Shown piece after piece: positions 16,537-25,531 of a DNA stretch of 64,000 bases. The notes beneath the pieces were generated by a model that did not search any database, had not been told where the DNA came from, and saw nothing but the letters and a program-made list of their open reading frames with translations. The position numbers were made by a program, and so were the translations under genes. How positions within the stretch are numbered: the stretch's first letter is position 1; each line of letters starts with the position of its first letter. Source of the DNA: Nocardioides limicola (lineage in GTDB: Bacteria; Actinomycetota; Actinomycetes; Propionibacteriales; Nocardioidaceae); the NCBI RefSeq assembly GCF_016827675.1, contig NZ_JAERJA010000003.1, forward strand, positions 124,001 to 188,000, written 5' to 3'.

Positions 16537-16552
16537 ATACGCTCAAGCGTAT
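16537..16552. promoter_or_regulatory. Operator 2 of the mobile mystery pair
   Basis: ATACGCTCAAGCGTAT: 7-base perfect arms around CA, same outer core (ATACG...CGTAT) as operator 1, 99 bases away centre to centre. The A+T-rich stretch between the two sites is where the promoter should lie. Confidence 0.7.
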
Positions 16553-16680
16553 CTCGAAGTGAGGAGCGAACCTCATCTGACGGCAGCACCGACCTCAGTG
16601 CCCGCCAGACGAAGGGTCTGTGACCGTTCGTCCCAGAACCCCGTCCGTTGTCGAACCCGCGTCACTCCGCCATAAGTCCC

Positions 16681-16974
16681 CTACCCATCTCGGAGGGCGA
16701 GGTCGTAGAAGCGCTGCCGACCGTCCGACCCGACCGCGAAGAGCAACCGCCGTGGACCGAGCTCCGCGGATCGGTCCCACTCCATGGATGGCGAGTCTCT
16801 TCGAGCTTCCTCTTCCCATCGCACCTGATCGTTCGGCACGACGGAGAGCTGGTCTCCGGGCAGCACGATAGTTGAAGCATGGGTCCAACCCACAGCGTTT
16901 GCCTCCGGCCGCTGCCAGCGGTGGAGTATGCGACCGTCCTCAGCACTCCTCGCACCGAAGTGGACCGACTTGGC
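16681..16974 (-). pseudogene. Truncated open frame, unknown family
   Basis: On the minus strand, 97 codons run from just after a TGA at about 16,976 to a stop at 16,681. The sequence looks like real protein (RAKSVHFGARSAEDGRILHR, VLPGDQLSVVPNDQVRWEEE, LLFAVGSDGRQRFYDLALRDG) with normal codon bias. The only good start (GTG 16,893) falls in the middle of the convincing region. I read it as the 3' part of a lost gene. No family was recognised. Confidence 0.45.
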
Positions 16975-17053
16975 CCGATCCGGCTCCCATCAGGCTTGAG
17001 CCCAGCGCTGCGAGCAGCGCCACGACCCACCGTCGGTCAACACGTGCGTCTTG

Positions 17054-17110
17054 CCGCCGCGAGTGACGCTCGCGCCAGGGCATGCCCGGTGCCGAGAATC
17101 GAGCCTCAGC
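17054..17110 (-). repeat. TetR-tail repeat, copy 4 (downstream flank only)
   Basis: About 57 bases match the sequence that follows the intact tetR stop, from CCGCCGC through the hairpin CGCGAG-TGACG-CTCGCG to GAGCCTCAGC, where homology ends exactly. It is joined directly to the Clp-N fragment, whose reading frame it interrupts. Confidence 0.75.
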
Positions 17111-17268
17111 TCCGGGCGGTTCTGCTTCAACCGAATCGCCTCGGATAGCGCTAGTTCGAGCGCCTTCTTCGCATCCGGCGTGAACGGAATGTGGCCACCC
17201 GGGGCCCGGGCTGCCCGCTCCAGTGCATCAGGGCCGAAGACTGCCTCCGCTTGAAAGAGCATCCACAC
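17111..17268 (-). pseudogene. Clp-N (ClpA/ClpC N-terminal domain) fragment
   Basis: The minus-strand frame from GTG 17,268 (or ATG 17,262) encodes LFQAEAVFGPDALERAARAP and GGHIPFTPDAKKALELALSE followed by AIRLKQN. The GHIPFTP-xAKKhLELAL-EAhRL pattern is the Clp repeat motif of ClpC-type proteins. After about 50 residues the frame runs into the TetR-tail repeat (copy 4), so the domain is cut off where the next helix and the second repeat should follow. It probably came from a stand-alone Clp-N domain protein. Confidence 0.65.
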
Positions 17269-17278
17269 CGGTCATCTC

Positions 17279-17464
17279 CTACTCGGCATCCTGCAGGCCG
17301 AGAGCCCCGGTCGAGCGCTCCTTCTCCAGGCAGGGGTTGACACCGACGCGCTCCGCAAGGAGCTCGAAGAGCAGACGAGGGGGGTACAAGGTCACCGTGC
17401 GCTGCCCAGTAGCTAGCGCAACCCCGACAGCATTGTCGGCGGTGACGCGTACGTTGAGCGGCAT
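17279..17464 (-). CDS. Small hypothetical protein (61 residues)
   Basis: The ATG at 17,464 opens a short frame (PLNVRVTADNAVGVALATGQ, then RTVTLYPPRLLFELLAERVG) ending at a TAG 11 bases before the Clp-N fragment. The composition is protein-like and the two frames are co-oriented, so it may be the first gene of what was once a Clp-N operon, or its own N-terminal part. There is no ribosome site or known motif. Confidence 0.35.
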   Translation of the reverse strand: MPLNVRVTADNAVGVALATGQRTVTLYPPRLLFELLAERVGVNPCLEKERSTGALGLQDAE

Positions 17465-17506
17465 GCAGCAGAGCTCTGACCGTCCGAAAATTCTCTCAGA
17501 TCTGCC

Positions 17507-17535
17507 TTGTATTCGTATATACGTTCTGATATAGT
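17507..17535 (+). promoter_or_regulatory. Probable promoter of the DUF222 gene (leaderless)
   Basis: TTGTAT (17,507-17,512) and TATAGT (17,530-17,535) are separated by exactly 17 bases. The ATG is at 17,542, six bases past the -10, so transcription would start at or next to the A of the start codon. No ribosome site precedes it, consistent with a leaderless mRNA. The spacer contains the 10-base palindrome CGTATATACG (17,514-17,523). Confidence 0.6.
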
Positions 17536-17541
17536 CACGTC

Positions 17542-18909
17542 ATGGAGCGATTCGGCGCATCGGCAGACCACATGGTCAGTCACGTGCGCGCCGCTCGCAG
17601 CCAAGTCGCGAACGCTCTAGCAACTCCGCTCAGCGACCTCGACGAGGTCGGGCTGACCACGGCGATCACCGAGGCAGCCGCGCTGGAGTCCCAGCTGCAG
17701 GCCCTGAAGCTGCAACTCGCCGCCGAGGCCGAGCGTCGCCAGGCCGCAGAAGACACCGGCGACACGGGCACCGACGCCTGGTTGGCCAGACTGACCGGGG
17801 ACCGCCGCGAGCTGCTCAACGGCGGACTGCTGCTGGCCGAGGCCTTGCAGGCCCACCACCGGCCCACTCTGACCGCCCTGAGCGAGGGCAGGATCCGGTT
17901 GGACCAGGCCCGAGCCATCGTGAACGGCCTCGCGCCCACCGTGGACGAGGCCACCCCGCAGCAGATCGCGGCTGCCGAAGACCTCCTGATCGCCAAAGCC
18001 ACCGGCGAAGGCACCCGGTCCGGCGTCCCGATGCCACCGGCCCGCCTGCGGCAGGCCGCCCGCCGCGCCTACGCCCGGATCGACCACGACCTGCACCTTC
18101 GCCACCAGGCCATGAGCGTCAACGGACACGAACGGCGCGGCCACGGCGAAACCTGGCTGTCGATGGGTCCGCGCGGCGACGGCACCTACTCGGGCAGGTT
18201 CTCCATCCCCGAGCGCCACGGCGAGCTGCTGCGCAGCGTCTTGGAGAAGCTCTCCGCCCCACGCCGCCTGGTCCGCGACCGCGCCGGCAACTCGATCGTG
18301 GACGACTCCGCGCCCGACTGGGGCGTCACCGACCGTCTCGGCCACGCACTGTGCGAACTCATCGAGCACTTGCCCACCGACCGGCTCGGCCCCTCAGCCA
18401 TCACCATGCTGGTGAAGATGGACCTGGACGACCTGATCGCCAAACTGAGCGAGGCCGGGGTCGCCACCACCGGTTCCGGAGTCGACATCTCCGCAGCCGA
18501 AGCCCGGCGCCTGGCCTGCCAGGCCCAGCTCGTGCCGGCGGTCCTCGGTGGCCGATCCGAGCCACTCGACCTGGGACGAGCCCGCCGACTGCACACCGAC
18601 AAGCAGCGCCAGGCACTCGCGCTCACCCACGACTCCTGCGCCATCGCCGGCTGCGACCGGCCCTTCGACTGGTGCGAGATCCACCACCCCACCCCCTGGA
18701 GTCACGGCGGAGGCACCGACCTCGACAACGCCCTCCCCCTCTGCGGACACCACCACCGCACCGTCCACCAGGGCAAACACGAACTACTCCGACATTCGGA
18801 CACCGAGTGGACCCTCAAGTATCTGAGACCACCGCGCCGACGACCACAGCCATCTGGCCGCTACACCTACATCCCCACCCGCGAGTCGGGCCTGCCAGAA
18901 GCGAGCTGA
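17542..18909 (+). CDS. DUF222 and HNH endonuclease domain protein
   Basis: The 455-residue product has an N-terminal helical DUF222 domain (about 25-320, with LESQLQALKLQLAAEAERR and YSGRFSIPERHGELLRSVLEKL). A C-terminal HNH nuclease follows (CAIAGCDRPFDWCEIHHPTPW, then GTDLDNALPLCGHHHRTVH), with zinc cysteines and the catalytic histidines. This is the 13E12-repeat-type family, abundant in many copies in actinobacteria; the biological role is unclear, with mobile-element and DNA-repair links suggested. It stands alone, reading away from the accessory region. Confidence 0.92.
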   Translation: MERFGASADHMVSHVRAARSQVANALATPLSDLDEVGLTTAITEAAALESQLQALKLQLAAEAERRQAAEDTGDTGTDAWLARLTGDRRELLNGGLLLAEALQAHHRPTLTALSEGRIRLDQARAIVNGLAPTVDEATPQQIAAAEDLLIAKATGEGTRSGVPMPPARLRQAARRAYARIDHDLHLRHQAMSVNGHERRGHGETWLSMGPRGDGTYSGRFSIPERHGELLRSVLEKLSAPRRLVRDRAGNSIVDDSAPDWGVTDRLGHALCELIEHLPTDRLGPSAITMLVKMDLDDLIAKLSEAGVATTGSGVDISAAEARRLACQAQLVPAVLGGRSEPLDLGRARRLHTDKQRQALALTHDSCAIAGCDRPFDWCEIHHPTPWSHGGGTDLDNALPLCGHHHRTVHQGKHELLRHSDTEWTLKYLRPPRRRPQPSGRYTYIPTRESGLPEAS

Positions 18910-18922
18910 CGCCGGCTCATGC

Positions 18923-19276
18923 TCACCCGCTGACCGCTCGCCGGAGCAGAGCGGCGACGCTGTCCCGCTCGGCGTCGGCAGCGGTGTCAACCCGCACGTG
19001 CCGCACGTGCTTGCCCTTCCCGGCCAACAGCCCATCCGGGTCATCGAGATGCGCCCCACCGAAGAAGCCGAACTGCACATGATCGGCCTCGGTATGCACA
19101 TAGGCCACCGGACGGTCCACGTCGAGCCAACAGCCGTTGCCCCACTTCACCGACTCGGTGAGCTCAGGCGCCACCTCGGCGACCAGCACCCGCAGCCGGT
19201 CGATGAGCGGCCGCGCGTGTGCCGGCTGGGCGGCGGCGTACGCATCGAAGGTGTCGTAGCGCGGCATCGCGGGCAT
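18923..19276 (-). CDS. DUF1801 domain protein
   Basis: From the ATG at 19,276, with AGGAGG six bases upstream, the product is 117 residues. It has the YdhG-like DUF1801 pattern: ARPLIDRLRVLVAEVAPELTE, SVKWGNGCWL (the conserved K-W-G), and VQFGFFGGAHLDDPDGLLAGKGK. The family adopts an SH3-like/ferredoxin-like small fold and is soluble with no assigned reaction. It is convergent with the DUF222 gene and upstream of nothing on its own strand. Confidence 0.88.
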   Translation of the reverse strand: MPAMPRYDTFDAYAAAQPAHARPLIDRLRVLVAEVAPELTESVKWGNGCWLDVDRPVAYVHTEADHVQFGFFGGAHLDDPDGLLAGKGKHVRHVRVDTAADAERDSVAALLRRAVSG

Positions 19277-19315
19277 GGGCAACCTCCTCGGTGGTCGCCC
19301 CCACGATAGCCAGCA

Positions 19316-19939
19316 TCAACCCAGCGCAGCGGCCTCCGCGGCCAGGTCGGCGATCCGGCCCCAGTCCTTGGCCGCCACCGCGTCCTTCGGGGTCAGCCAG
19401 GTCCCGCCCACACAGCCGACGTTGGCCAACGCCAGATAGTCGGGCGCGGTGGCGGCGGTGATGCCGCCGGTGGGACAGAAGCGTGCCTGCGGCAACGGCC
19501 CGGCGATCGAGGTGAGCATCCGCACCCCACCGGCAGCCTCGGCGGGGAAGAACTTCATCTGCGTCAGACCCGCCTCCAGCACCGCCATCACCTCCGACGG
19601 CGTGGACGTGCCCGCCAGGAACGGCACCCCGGTGTCGGTCATCGCCGCCAGCAGCGTCGGCGTCGCCCCCGGCGACACCAGGAACGACGCGCCCGCAGCG
19701 GCGGCTGCCTCGGCCTGGGCCGGGGTGGTCACGGTGCCCAGACCCAGCGCGATCTCCGGCACCTCCGCGGCGATCGCCCTGGCCGCCTCGAGGGCCACCG
19801 GGGTGCGCAGCGTCAGCTCGATCGCCGGCAGGCCACCGGCCACCAGCGCCCGCGCCAGCGGGACGGCGTCGGCGACGTCGTCGATGACCACCACCGGCAT
19901 CACCGGGACGATCGAGAGCAGGTCAGACGTGGACGACAT
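19316..19939 (-). CDS. eda: 2-dehydro-3-deoxy-phosphogluconate (KDPG) aldolase
   Basis: The 207-residue product is a classical class I KDPG/KHG aldolase. E41 sits in [18 protein letters not shown] forms the phosphate region, and the Schiff-base lysine is in QMKFFPAE at about residue 128. PTGGITA and GGTWL close the barrel. It cleaves KDPG to pyruvate and glyceraldehyde-3-phosphate, the last step of the Entner-Doudoroff pathway. Its start overlaps the end of edd by 17 bases, so the two enzymes are translationally coupled. Regulation is probably through the divergent ROK protein. Confidence 0.95.
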   Translation of the reverse strand: MSSTSDLLSIVPVMPVVVIDDVADAVPLARALVAGGLPAIELTLRTPVALEAARAIAAEVPEIALGLGTVTTPAQAEAAAAAGASFLVSPGATPTLLAAMTDTGVPFLAGTSTPSEVMAVLEAGLTQMKFFPAEAAGGVRMLTSIAGPLPQARFCPTGGITAATAPDYLALANVGCVGGTWLTPKDAVAAKDWGRIADLAAEAAALG

Positions 19940-21797
19940 CGCGCACCTCCTGGGCTTCGCCGATCACACGGAACACACTGGCACCGGTGTCGGCAGTCCC
20001 GACGGTAGCCCGGAAGGCGGCGAACAGTTCGCGGCCGGTGCCCGCCTGCTCGGCCTCGGTGCGCGGCCGGCCCCCGGCCGCTCGGGCCGCCAACTCGGCC
20101 TCGTCGACACCGATGTCGAGCAGGCCACGGTCGGTGTCGACGGTGATCAGGTCCCCGTCACGAACCCGCGCCAACGGGCCACCCAACGCCGCCTCGGGGG
20201 TGACGTGGATCGCCGCCGGCACCTTCCCCGACGCGCCGGACATCCGCCCGTCGGTGACCAGGGCGACCTTCTGGCCGCGGTCCTGCAACACCCCCAGCGC
20301 CGGGGTCAGCTTGTGCAGCTCCGGCATCCCGTTGCCGGCCGGCCCCTGGTAGCGGACCACCGCCACGAAGTCCTGGCCGTCGAGCTCGCCCGCGCCGAAC
20401 GCAGCCAACAGCTCGGACTGGTCGTCGTACACCTTGGCCGGTGCGCTGATCACCCGATGCTCCAGGCCGACCGCGGAGACCTTGGTGACCGCACGACCCA
20501 ACGGCCCGCCCATCACCCGCAGCCCGCCGTCGGCGGTGAACGGGTCCGCCGCGCTACGCAGCACCGCGGTGTCGGCGGACTCGGTCGGACCCTCCACCCA
20601 GGTCACCGCGTCGCCGTCCAGGCGCGCCTCGGCCGTGTAGCGGCGCAGGCCCGGACCGGCGACGGTGCGCACGTCCTCGTGCAGCAGTCCGGCGTCCAGC
20701 AACGTCGCGATCGTGTACGCCGTCCCGCCGGCGGCGTGGAAGTGGTTCACGTCCGCGCTGCCGTTCGGGTAGACCCTGGCGATCGAGGGCACCACCGCGG
20801 ACAGGTCCGACAGGTCGTCCCAGGTCAGCGAGATCCCGGCCGCGGCCGCCATCGCGACCAGGTGCATCGTGTGGTTGGTGGAGCCACCGGTGGCCAGCAG
20901 CGCCACGCAGGCGTTCACGATCGCCTTCTCGTCCACCACCTCACCGATCGGGGTGTACTCCTCCTCACGGGAGATCGCGGTCACCCGGGCGCCGGCGGCC
21001 TCGGTGAACGCGGTCCGCAGCGCGGTGCCCGGAGGCACGAACGAGGCCCCCGGCAGGTGCAGACCCAGCACCTCCATCAGCATCTGGTTGGAGTTGGCGG
21101 TGCCGTAGAAGGTGCACGTCCCGGCCGAGTGGTAGGAGGCCGCCTCGGACTCCAGCAGCTCCTCGCGGGTGGCCAGGCCCTCGGCGTACCGCTGCCGGAC
21201 CTTGGCCTTCTCGCCGTTCGGCAGGCCCGAGGCCATCGGCCCGGCCGGCACGAAGACCGCCGGCAGGTGCCCGAAGGAGAGCGCCCCGATCACCAGGCCG
21301 GGCACGATCTTGTCGCAGACCCCCATCAGCAGCGCGCCGTCGAACATGTCGTGGGAGAGCGCGATCGCGGTCGACATGGCGATCACGTCCCGACTGAACA
21401 GCGACAACTCCATCCCGTCGCGGCCCTGGGTGACGCCGTCACACATCGCCGGCACTCCCCCGGCGAACTGACTCAACCCGCCCGCCTTCAGCACCGCACG
21501 GTTGAGCACCTCGGGGTAGTCCCGGAACGGCTGGTGCGCGCTGAGCATGTCGTTGTAGGCAGAGACCAGCGCGATGTTGGGTTTGCGCCCCGACCGCAGG
21601 CCGGTCTTCACCGGCTCGTCGGCGGCGGCGAAGCCGTGCGCGAGGTTGGTGCACGCCAGCCTCCCGCGGGCCGGGCCGCGCACGGCGGCGGCACGGTTGC
21701 GCTCCAGGTAGGCGGCCCGGGAGGCCGCGCTGCGCTGCTGGATTCGGCTGGTCACGTCGGCGATCACGGGGTTGATCGCTGGCTTGATCTGGGTCAC
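19923..21797 (-). CDS. edd: Phosphogluconate dehydratase
   Basis: The product is about 624 residues from the GTG at 21,797, close to the usual 600-odd. Recognisable IlvD/Edd features include [28 protein letters not shown] (cluster Cys), [38 protein letters not shown] and [18 protein letters not shown]. It dehydrates 6-phosphogluconate to KDPG, with a [4Fe-4S] cofactor. The frame could extend upstream, but that would run into the ROK control region. It forms an operon with eda and is divergent from the ROK gene. Confidence 0.95.
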   Translation of the reverse strand: MTQIKPAINPVIADVTSRIQQRSAASRAAYLERNRAAAVRGPARGRLACTNLAHGFAAADEPVKTGLRSGRKPNIALVSAYNDMLSAHQPFRDYPEVLNRAVLKAGGLSQFAGGVPAMCDGVTQGRDGMELSLFSRDVIAMSTAIALSHDMFDGALLMGVCDKIVPGLVIGALSFGHLPAVFVPAGPMASGLPNGEKAKVRQRYAEGLATREELLESEAASYHSAGTCTFYGTANSNQMLMEVLGLHLPGASFVPPGTALRTAFTEAAGARVTAISREEEYTPIGEVVDEKAIVNACVALLATGGSTNHTMHLVAMAAAAGISLTWDDLSDLSAVVPSIARVYPNGSADVNHFHAAGGTAYTIATLLDAGLLHEDVRTVAGPGLRRYTAEARLDGDAVTWVEGPTESADTAVLRSAADPFTADGGLRVMGGPLGRAVTKVSAVGLEHRVISAPAKVYDDQSELLAAFGAGELDGQDFVAVVRYQGPAGNGMPELHKLTPALGVLQDRGQKVALVTDGRMSGASGKVPAAIHVTPEAALGGPLARVRDGDLITVDTDRGLLDIGVDEAELAARAAGGRPRTEAEQAGTGRELFAAFRATVGTADTGASVFRVIGEAQEVRDVVHV

Positions 21798-21822
21798 ACC
21801 GACGATGGTAGACCAATTATGT

Positions 21823-21856
21823 CTGTCTTGAACAGTCCTTAGGTCTTTCATAATCC
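21823..21856 (+). promoter_or_regulatory. Candidate ROK promoter and operator
   Basis: TTGAAC (21,828-21,833) and TAATCC (21,851-21,856) are spaced by 17 bases. A small palindrome CTGT-CTTGA-ACAG (21,823-21,835) overlaps the -35. Being in the 71-base gap between edd and the ROK gene, it could control both. The evidence is weak because the -10 is poor. Confidence 0.35.
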
Positions 21857-21868
21857 AAAGGGGGGTGA

Positions 21869-23053
21869 TTGAATGCGGCCACCATGGAAAGAACCACCAC
21901 AGCCGGCGACCTGCTGCAGCTGATCCGCGCCGGACAGGTCGTGACCCGGGCCGACCTGCAACGCCACACCGGCCTCTCCCGCACCGCGATCACCTCCCGG
22001 CTCGCGGCGCTGGCCGACCTCGGCCTGCTCACCGAGGCCGAGAGCACCGCCACCGGCGGCCGCCCGGCCGGTCGGCTGCGGTTCTCCCCCGGCGCCGGGC
22101 TGGTGCTGGCCGGCGCCATCGGCCGCAGCCGCATCCAGTTGGCCGTCTGCGACCTCGACGGCACCGCCCTGGTCTCCAGCAGCCACGACCACGAGGTCAG
22201 CGCCGGAGCCGACGCGGCGATGCAGTTCGTCGGCGACGAGTTCGCCGCCCTGCTCGCCCAGCTCTCCCCCGGCGGCCAGGACCAGGGCCGGATCTGGGGG
22301 GTGGGGCTCTCCATCCCCGGCGTCGTCGACATCGACAAGGGCGCCAGCGTCGACTCCCCCGTGCTGGCCGGCTGGGACGGCATCCCGCTGGCGCCGTACC
22401 TGCAGCACGTCACCTCGGCCCCGGTGGTGGTCGGCAGCGACTGCCAGGCGCTCGCGGTCTCCGAGCGGGACGGACACCTGCGTGAGGTCCGCGACCTGCT
22501 CGCCGTGAAGGCCTCCACCGGCTTCGGCCTCGGCGTGGTGGTGGACGGCCGGCTGGTCCGCGGCCACCGAGGCGGAGCCGGCGAGATCGGCCACGTCAAG
22601 GTCGACGCCGCGGCCGGGCTGCCCTGCCGCTGCGGCGACTCCGGCTGCGTCGAGGCGATCGCCGCCGGCTGGGCCCTGGTGCAGCAGTTGCGTGCCCGCG
22701 GCGACGACGTCGCCCACGTGCGTGAGGTGGTGGCCCGCGCCCAGACCGGCGACGCCGAGGCCCGCGCGCTGCTGCGGGAGAGCGCCCGCCGGCTCGGCGA
22801 GGTGCTCGCCGACGCGGTCACCCTGCTCAACCCCGAAGCGGTGGTGGTGGCCGGCGACATGGGCGCCGCCTTCGACGTGTACGCCGCGGGGTTGCGGGAG
22901 AGCCTCTACTCGCGCGCGTCCGCCCTGGCCACCCGGGATCTGAAGCTGCTGCCCGCCACCCACGGAGAACGGGCCGGCCTGGTCGGCTGCGCCCGACTGG
23001 CGCTCGACCAGGTGCTGGCCCCGGCCGCGATCGACGCCCTGCTGACCCGGTGA
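21869..23053 (+). CDS. ROK-family transcriptional regulator
   Basis: The 394-residue product has an N-terminal winged HTH ([39 protein letters not shown]). A ROK sugar-kinase-like domain follows: DLDGTALVS, the phosphate motif [18 protein letters not shown] and the zinc site [12 protein letters not shown] near 250-261. Such proteins are NagC/XylR-type sugar-responsive repressors. The TTG start at 21,869 is chosen because an AAAGGGGGG run, near-complementary to 16S rRNA, lies just ahead of it; the next in-frame ATG (21,884) has no ribosome site. It is divergent from edd-eda and probably controls them. Confidence 0.9.
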   Translation: MNAATMERTTTAGDLLQLIRAGQVVTRADLQRHTGLSRTAITSRLAALADLGLLTEAESTATGGRPAGRLRFSPGAGLVLAGAIGRSRIQLAVCDLDGTALVSSSHDHEVSAGADAAMQFVGDEFAALLAQLSPGGQDQGRIWGVGLSIPGVVDIDKGASVDSPVLAGWDGIPLAPYLQHVTSAPVVVGSDCQALAVSERDGHLREVRDLLAVKASTGFGLGVVVDGRLVRGHRGGAGEIGHVKVDAAAGLPCRCGDSGCVEAIAAGWALVQQLRARGDDVAHVREVVARAQTGDAEARALLRESARRLGEVLADAVTLLNPEAVVVAGDMGAAFDVYAAGLRESLYSRASALATRDLKLLPATHGERAGLVGCARLALDQVLAPAAIDALLTR

Positions 23054-23082
23054 CTCGGCCCCGGTGATTCAGCGCCGCTGAC

Positions 23083-25197
23083 TCAGCCGCGCTGCTCCAG
23101 TGTCTGGGTGAGCAGGGTGACCAGCGCCTCCAGCCGGATGTCGGTGGTGGAGACCTCCCCGTCGGCCCCGTCCAGAGCGCGGGCGGCCAGACCGGCCTTG
23201 GAGTCGATCAACTCGGCGACCCGGGCGTCGATGGTCTGCGCGGCGATGATCCGCCACGCGGTGACCGGCTCGGTCTGACCGATCCGGTGCACCCGGTCGA
23301 TGGCCTGGGTCTGCTCCGCGTCGGTCCAGGACAGCTCGGCGAGCACCACGTCGGAGGCGACCTGGAGGTTGATGCCCACCCCGGCCGCGGTCAACGAGCA
23401 GACGATCACGGCTACGTCGGGGTCGTTGACGAATGAGTCGATCGCCTTCTGTCGCGCGGTCGCGGACTGGTCGCCACGGATCTCGGTGTAGCGGATCTCG
23501 CGCCGGTCGAAGAGCGCCCCGGCCGCATCCATCACGTCCAGGTGCTTGGCGAACAGGACCACCTTGCCGGCACTGCGCGCCAACTGGGCGGCATAGTCGG
23601 CGGCCAGCTCGGCCTTGGCCCGGCCGATCCGGCGCATCATCGCGAAGACGTTGTCGCCGCTGCCCGAGTCGTCGCTGTCGGAGAGCTCCCAGCCCGCCAC
23701 CCGGCGTACCAGCTCGTGGTCGATGCCGTCGACCTGGTCGCCGCCGCGACGCGTCACCATCGCCGCGTCGTAGCGCTGCGCCAGCCGCACCGCGAGCTCG
23801 CGTTCGGCGTCGCGGATGGAGCGGGTGTCGGCGTCGCTGAGCTCGACCGGGACGTCCGCGATCCGACGCGCCGGGATGTCGGCGGCCACGTCCACCTTGC
23901 GGCGGCGGACGATGCCCATGTCGACGACCGCCTGCCGGGCCGCCGGATAGAAGCCGAAGTCGGCCGGGGTCATCCCGGTCGCCTCCAGCGACGCCATCAG
24001 CGCCAGCCCCGGCTGCTTCTCCTCGATCCAGCCCAGGAACTGCCAGATGGTGCGGAAGTCCTCGACGTCGTTGATCAGCGGGGTGCCGGTCAGCGCCATC
24101 ATCAGCGGCCTGGCCACCCGGCGGCGGATCCGGTCGGCGATCTCGAGGACGTGCTGGGAGCGCTGCGACTTCTTGTTCTTGATGAAGTGCGCCTCGTCCA
24201 CGATCATGCCGCGGAAGCCGTGCTCGCCGATCCAGTCGACGTGCCGGTCCAGCACCTCGTAGTTGACCACCATGATGTCGGCGAACCCGTCCACGTGCTC
24301 ACCGTCGCCGTGGATCACCGAGACGCTGCGCGACGGCGTCCACATGCTCACCTCGCGCGCCCAGTTGGTCTTCACCACGTTGGGCACCACGGCCAGCAGC
24401 GGGAACGCGTCGGCGGCCTGAGCGGCGAGCAGCGCCTGAGCGGTCTTGCCCAGACCCGGCTCGTCGGCGAGCAGGAAGGTGCGGTGCCCCTTGGCGACCG
24501 CGGCCAGCAGCTTGGCCTGGTGGCCCATCAGCTCCAGGCCCTCGGGCAGCAGCACCGGCCGTGGGTCGGGCAGCTCCATGCAGGACGAGGCGCCCGGGGA
24601 CGGGTGCTCGAACGCGTTCAGCAGCGGCCCGATCAGCTCCCAGCCGGCCAGCCGACGCTCGGTCAGCTTCGGCGGCGCGGCCTGGTAGTCGGGCGTCATG
24701 AACGGGTTGGCCATCTGCGCCCGGATCACCGACTGGGGCACCACCCGCCGCTCGGCACGCTCGGTGTCCACCGCGGCACGGGGCTTCTGCTCGGGCACCG
24801 GCTCGGGCTCCCGGCCGCCGGCGATCTCCATCTCCCGCTTCAACCGGCGGGCGGCGTCGGAGACGTCGGCATCGTCGGCCAGCAGCGTGAACAGCGCCGG
24901 CTGCCGGGCCGCGGTCTGGGCCAGGATGGTGGCGATCCCGTCGAGTCGCTTGAGCTGGCCGTCGCGTTGCGCAGCCGTCAACGAGGTGTCCGCATTCAAC
25001 GCGGCGCGCTCCTCACGCACCAGCAGCGCGATCGCCTGGAAGCCGGCGGCGGCGACCTCGCCGCGCTGCACCTTGGTCTCCACCTCCCGCACCCGCATCG
25101 CCAGGATCGGGATGATGCCCTGGTTGTCCTGAGCGCGACGACGACCACCCGAGGTGGTGCGCGCTGCGCCGGAACGGCGTCGACCCTGTGCGGCCAA
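23083..25197 (-). CDS. SNF2-type DEAD/DEAH-box helicase
   Basis: The TTG at 25,197 follows GGGAGGAG, giving 704 residues. Motif I is DEPGLGKTAQALLAAQ, motif II is VDEAHFIKN (DEAH), motif III is ALTGTPLIN, and the C-terminal RecA domain contains SLTAAGVGINLQVASDVVLAELSW and QAIDRVHRIGQTEPV (motifs V and VI). The family is SWI2/SNF2, and these proteins remodel or translocate on double-stranded DNA. The N-terminal 230 residues are helical and unrecognised, with an early tract of basic residues. It is convergent with the ROK gene and has no partner gene. Confidence 0.93.
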   Translation of the reverse strand: MAAQGRRRSGAARTTSGGRRRAQDNQGIIPILAMRVREVETKVQRGEVAAAGFQAIALLVREERAALNADTSLTAAQRDGQLKRLDGIATILAQTAARQPALFTLLADDADVSDAARRLKREMEIAGGREPEPVPEQKPRAAVDTERAERRVVPQSVIRAQMANPFMTPDYQAAPPKLTERRLAGWELIGPLLNAFEHPSPGASSCMELPDPRPVLLPEGLELMGHQAKLLAAVAKGHRTFLLADEPGLGKTAQALLAAQAADAFPLLAVVPNVVKTNWAREVSMWTPSRSVSVIHGDGEHVDGFADIMVVNYEVLDRHVDWIGEHGFRGMIVDEAHFIKNKKSQRSQHVLEIADRIRRRVARPLMMALTGTPLINDVEDFRTIWQFLGWIEEKQPGLALMASLEATGMTPADFGFYPAARQAVVDMGIVRRRKVDVAADIPARRIADVPVELSDADTRSIRDAERELAVRLAQRYDAAMVTRRGGDQVDGIDHELVRRVAGWELSDSDDSGSGDNVFAMMRRIGRAKAELAADYAAQLARSAGKVVLFAKHLDVMDAAGALFDRREIRYTEIRGDQSATARQKAIDSFVNDPDVAVIVCSLTAAGVGINLQVASDVVLAELSWTDAEQTQAIDRVHRIGQTEPVTAWRIIAAQTIDARVAELIDSKAGLAARALDGADGEVSTTDIRLEALVTLLTQTLEQRG

Positions 25198-25531
25198 GAG
25201 AACTCCTCCCACGCCACACTGCGGTGACGTGCCAGTTGGTACGGCGATGTCCGGGCCACGCAGGGGGCCACAGACCTCGACCCCCGGATCGCTCCGATAG
25301 ACCTGCCTCACTCGGACCAGATGGCCATCGGGGGCAGCCTTCATCTCAGAGCACTGAATCTGACTCCGGACGAGGCCCAGCGTACCCCGGAACCGGCCCC
25401 GCGCGTAGCAGTACCCCCGTGCTGGCGAGCCGTGGCTACTCACGCGTACGCGTCGTACTCGCCCGTAACCCGCCACCCATGACAGCCTTCAGGCCCGACC
25501 GCCGTTCCTCGGCAGCCGAAGGAGCCACGCC
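25198..25531. other. Intergenic region between helicase and carboxylase genes
   Basis: These 334 bases separate two divergent genes and should hold both promoters. A perfect 12-base palindrome ACGCGTACGCGT is at 25,442-25,453, and the ribosome site AAGGAG (25,519-25,524) serves the carboxylase. No convincing small gene was seen. Confidence 0.5.

Noticed and set aside
19449..21842. A long plus-strand open frame opposite edd-eda
   Set aside because: No family-like sequence, no ribosome site, and the edd and eda motifs on the other strand are complete.
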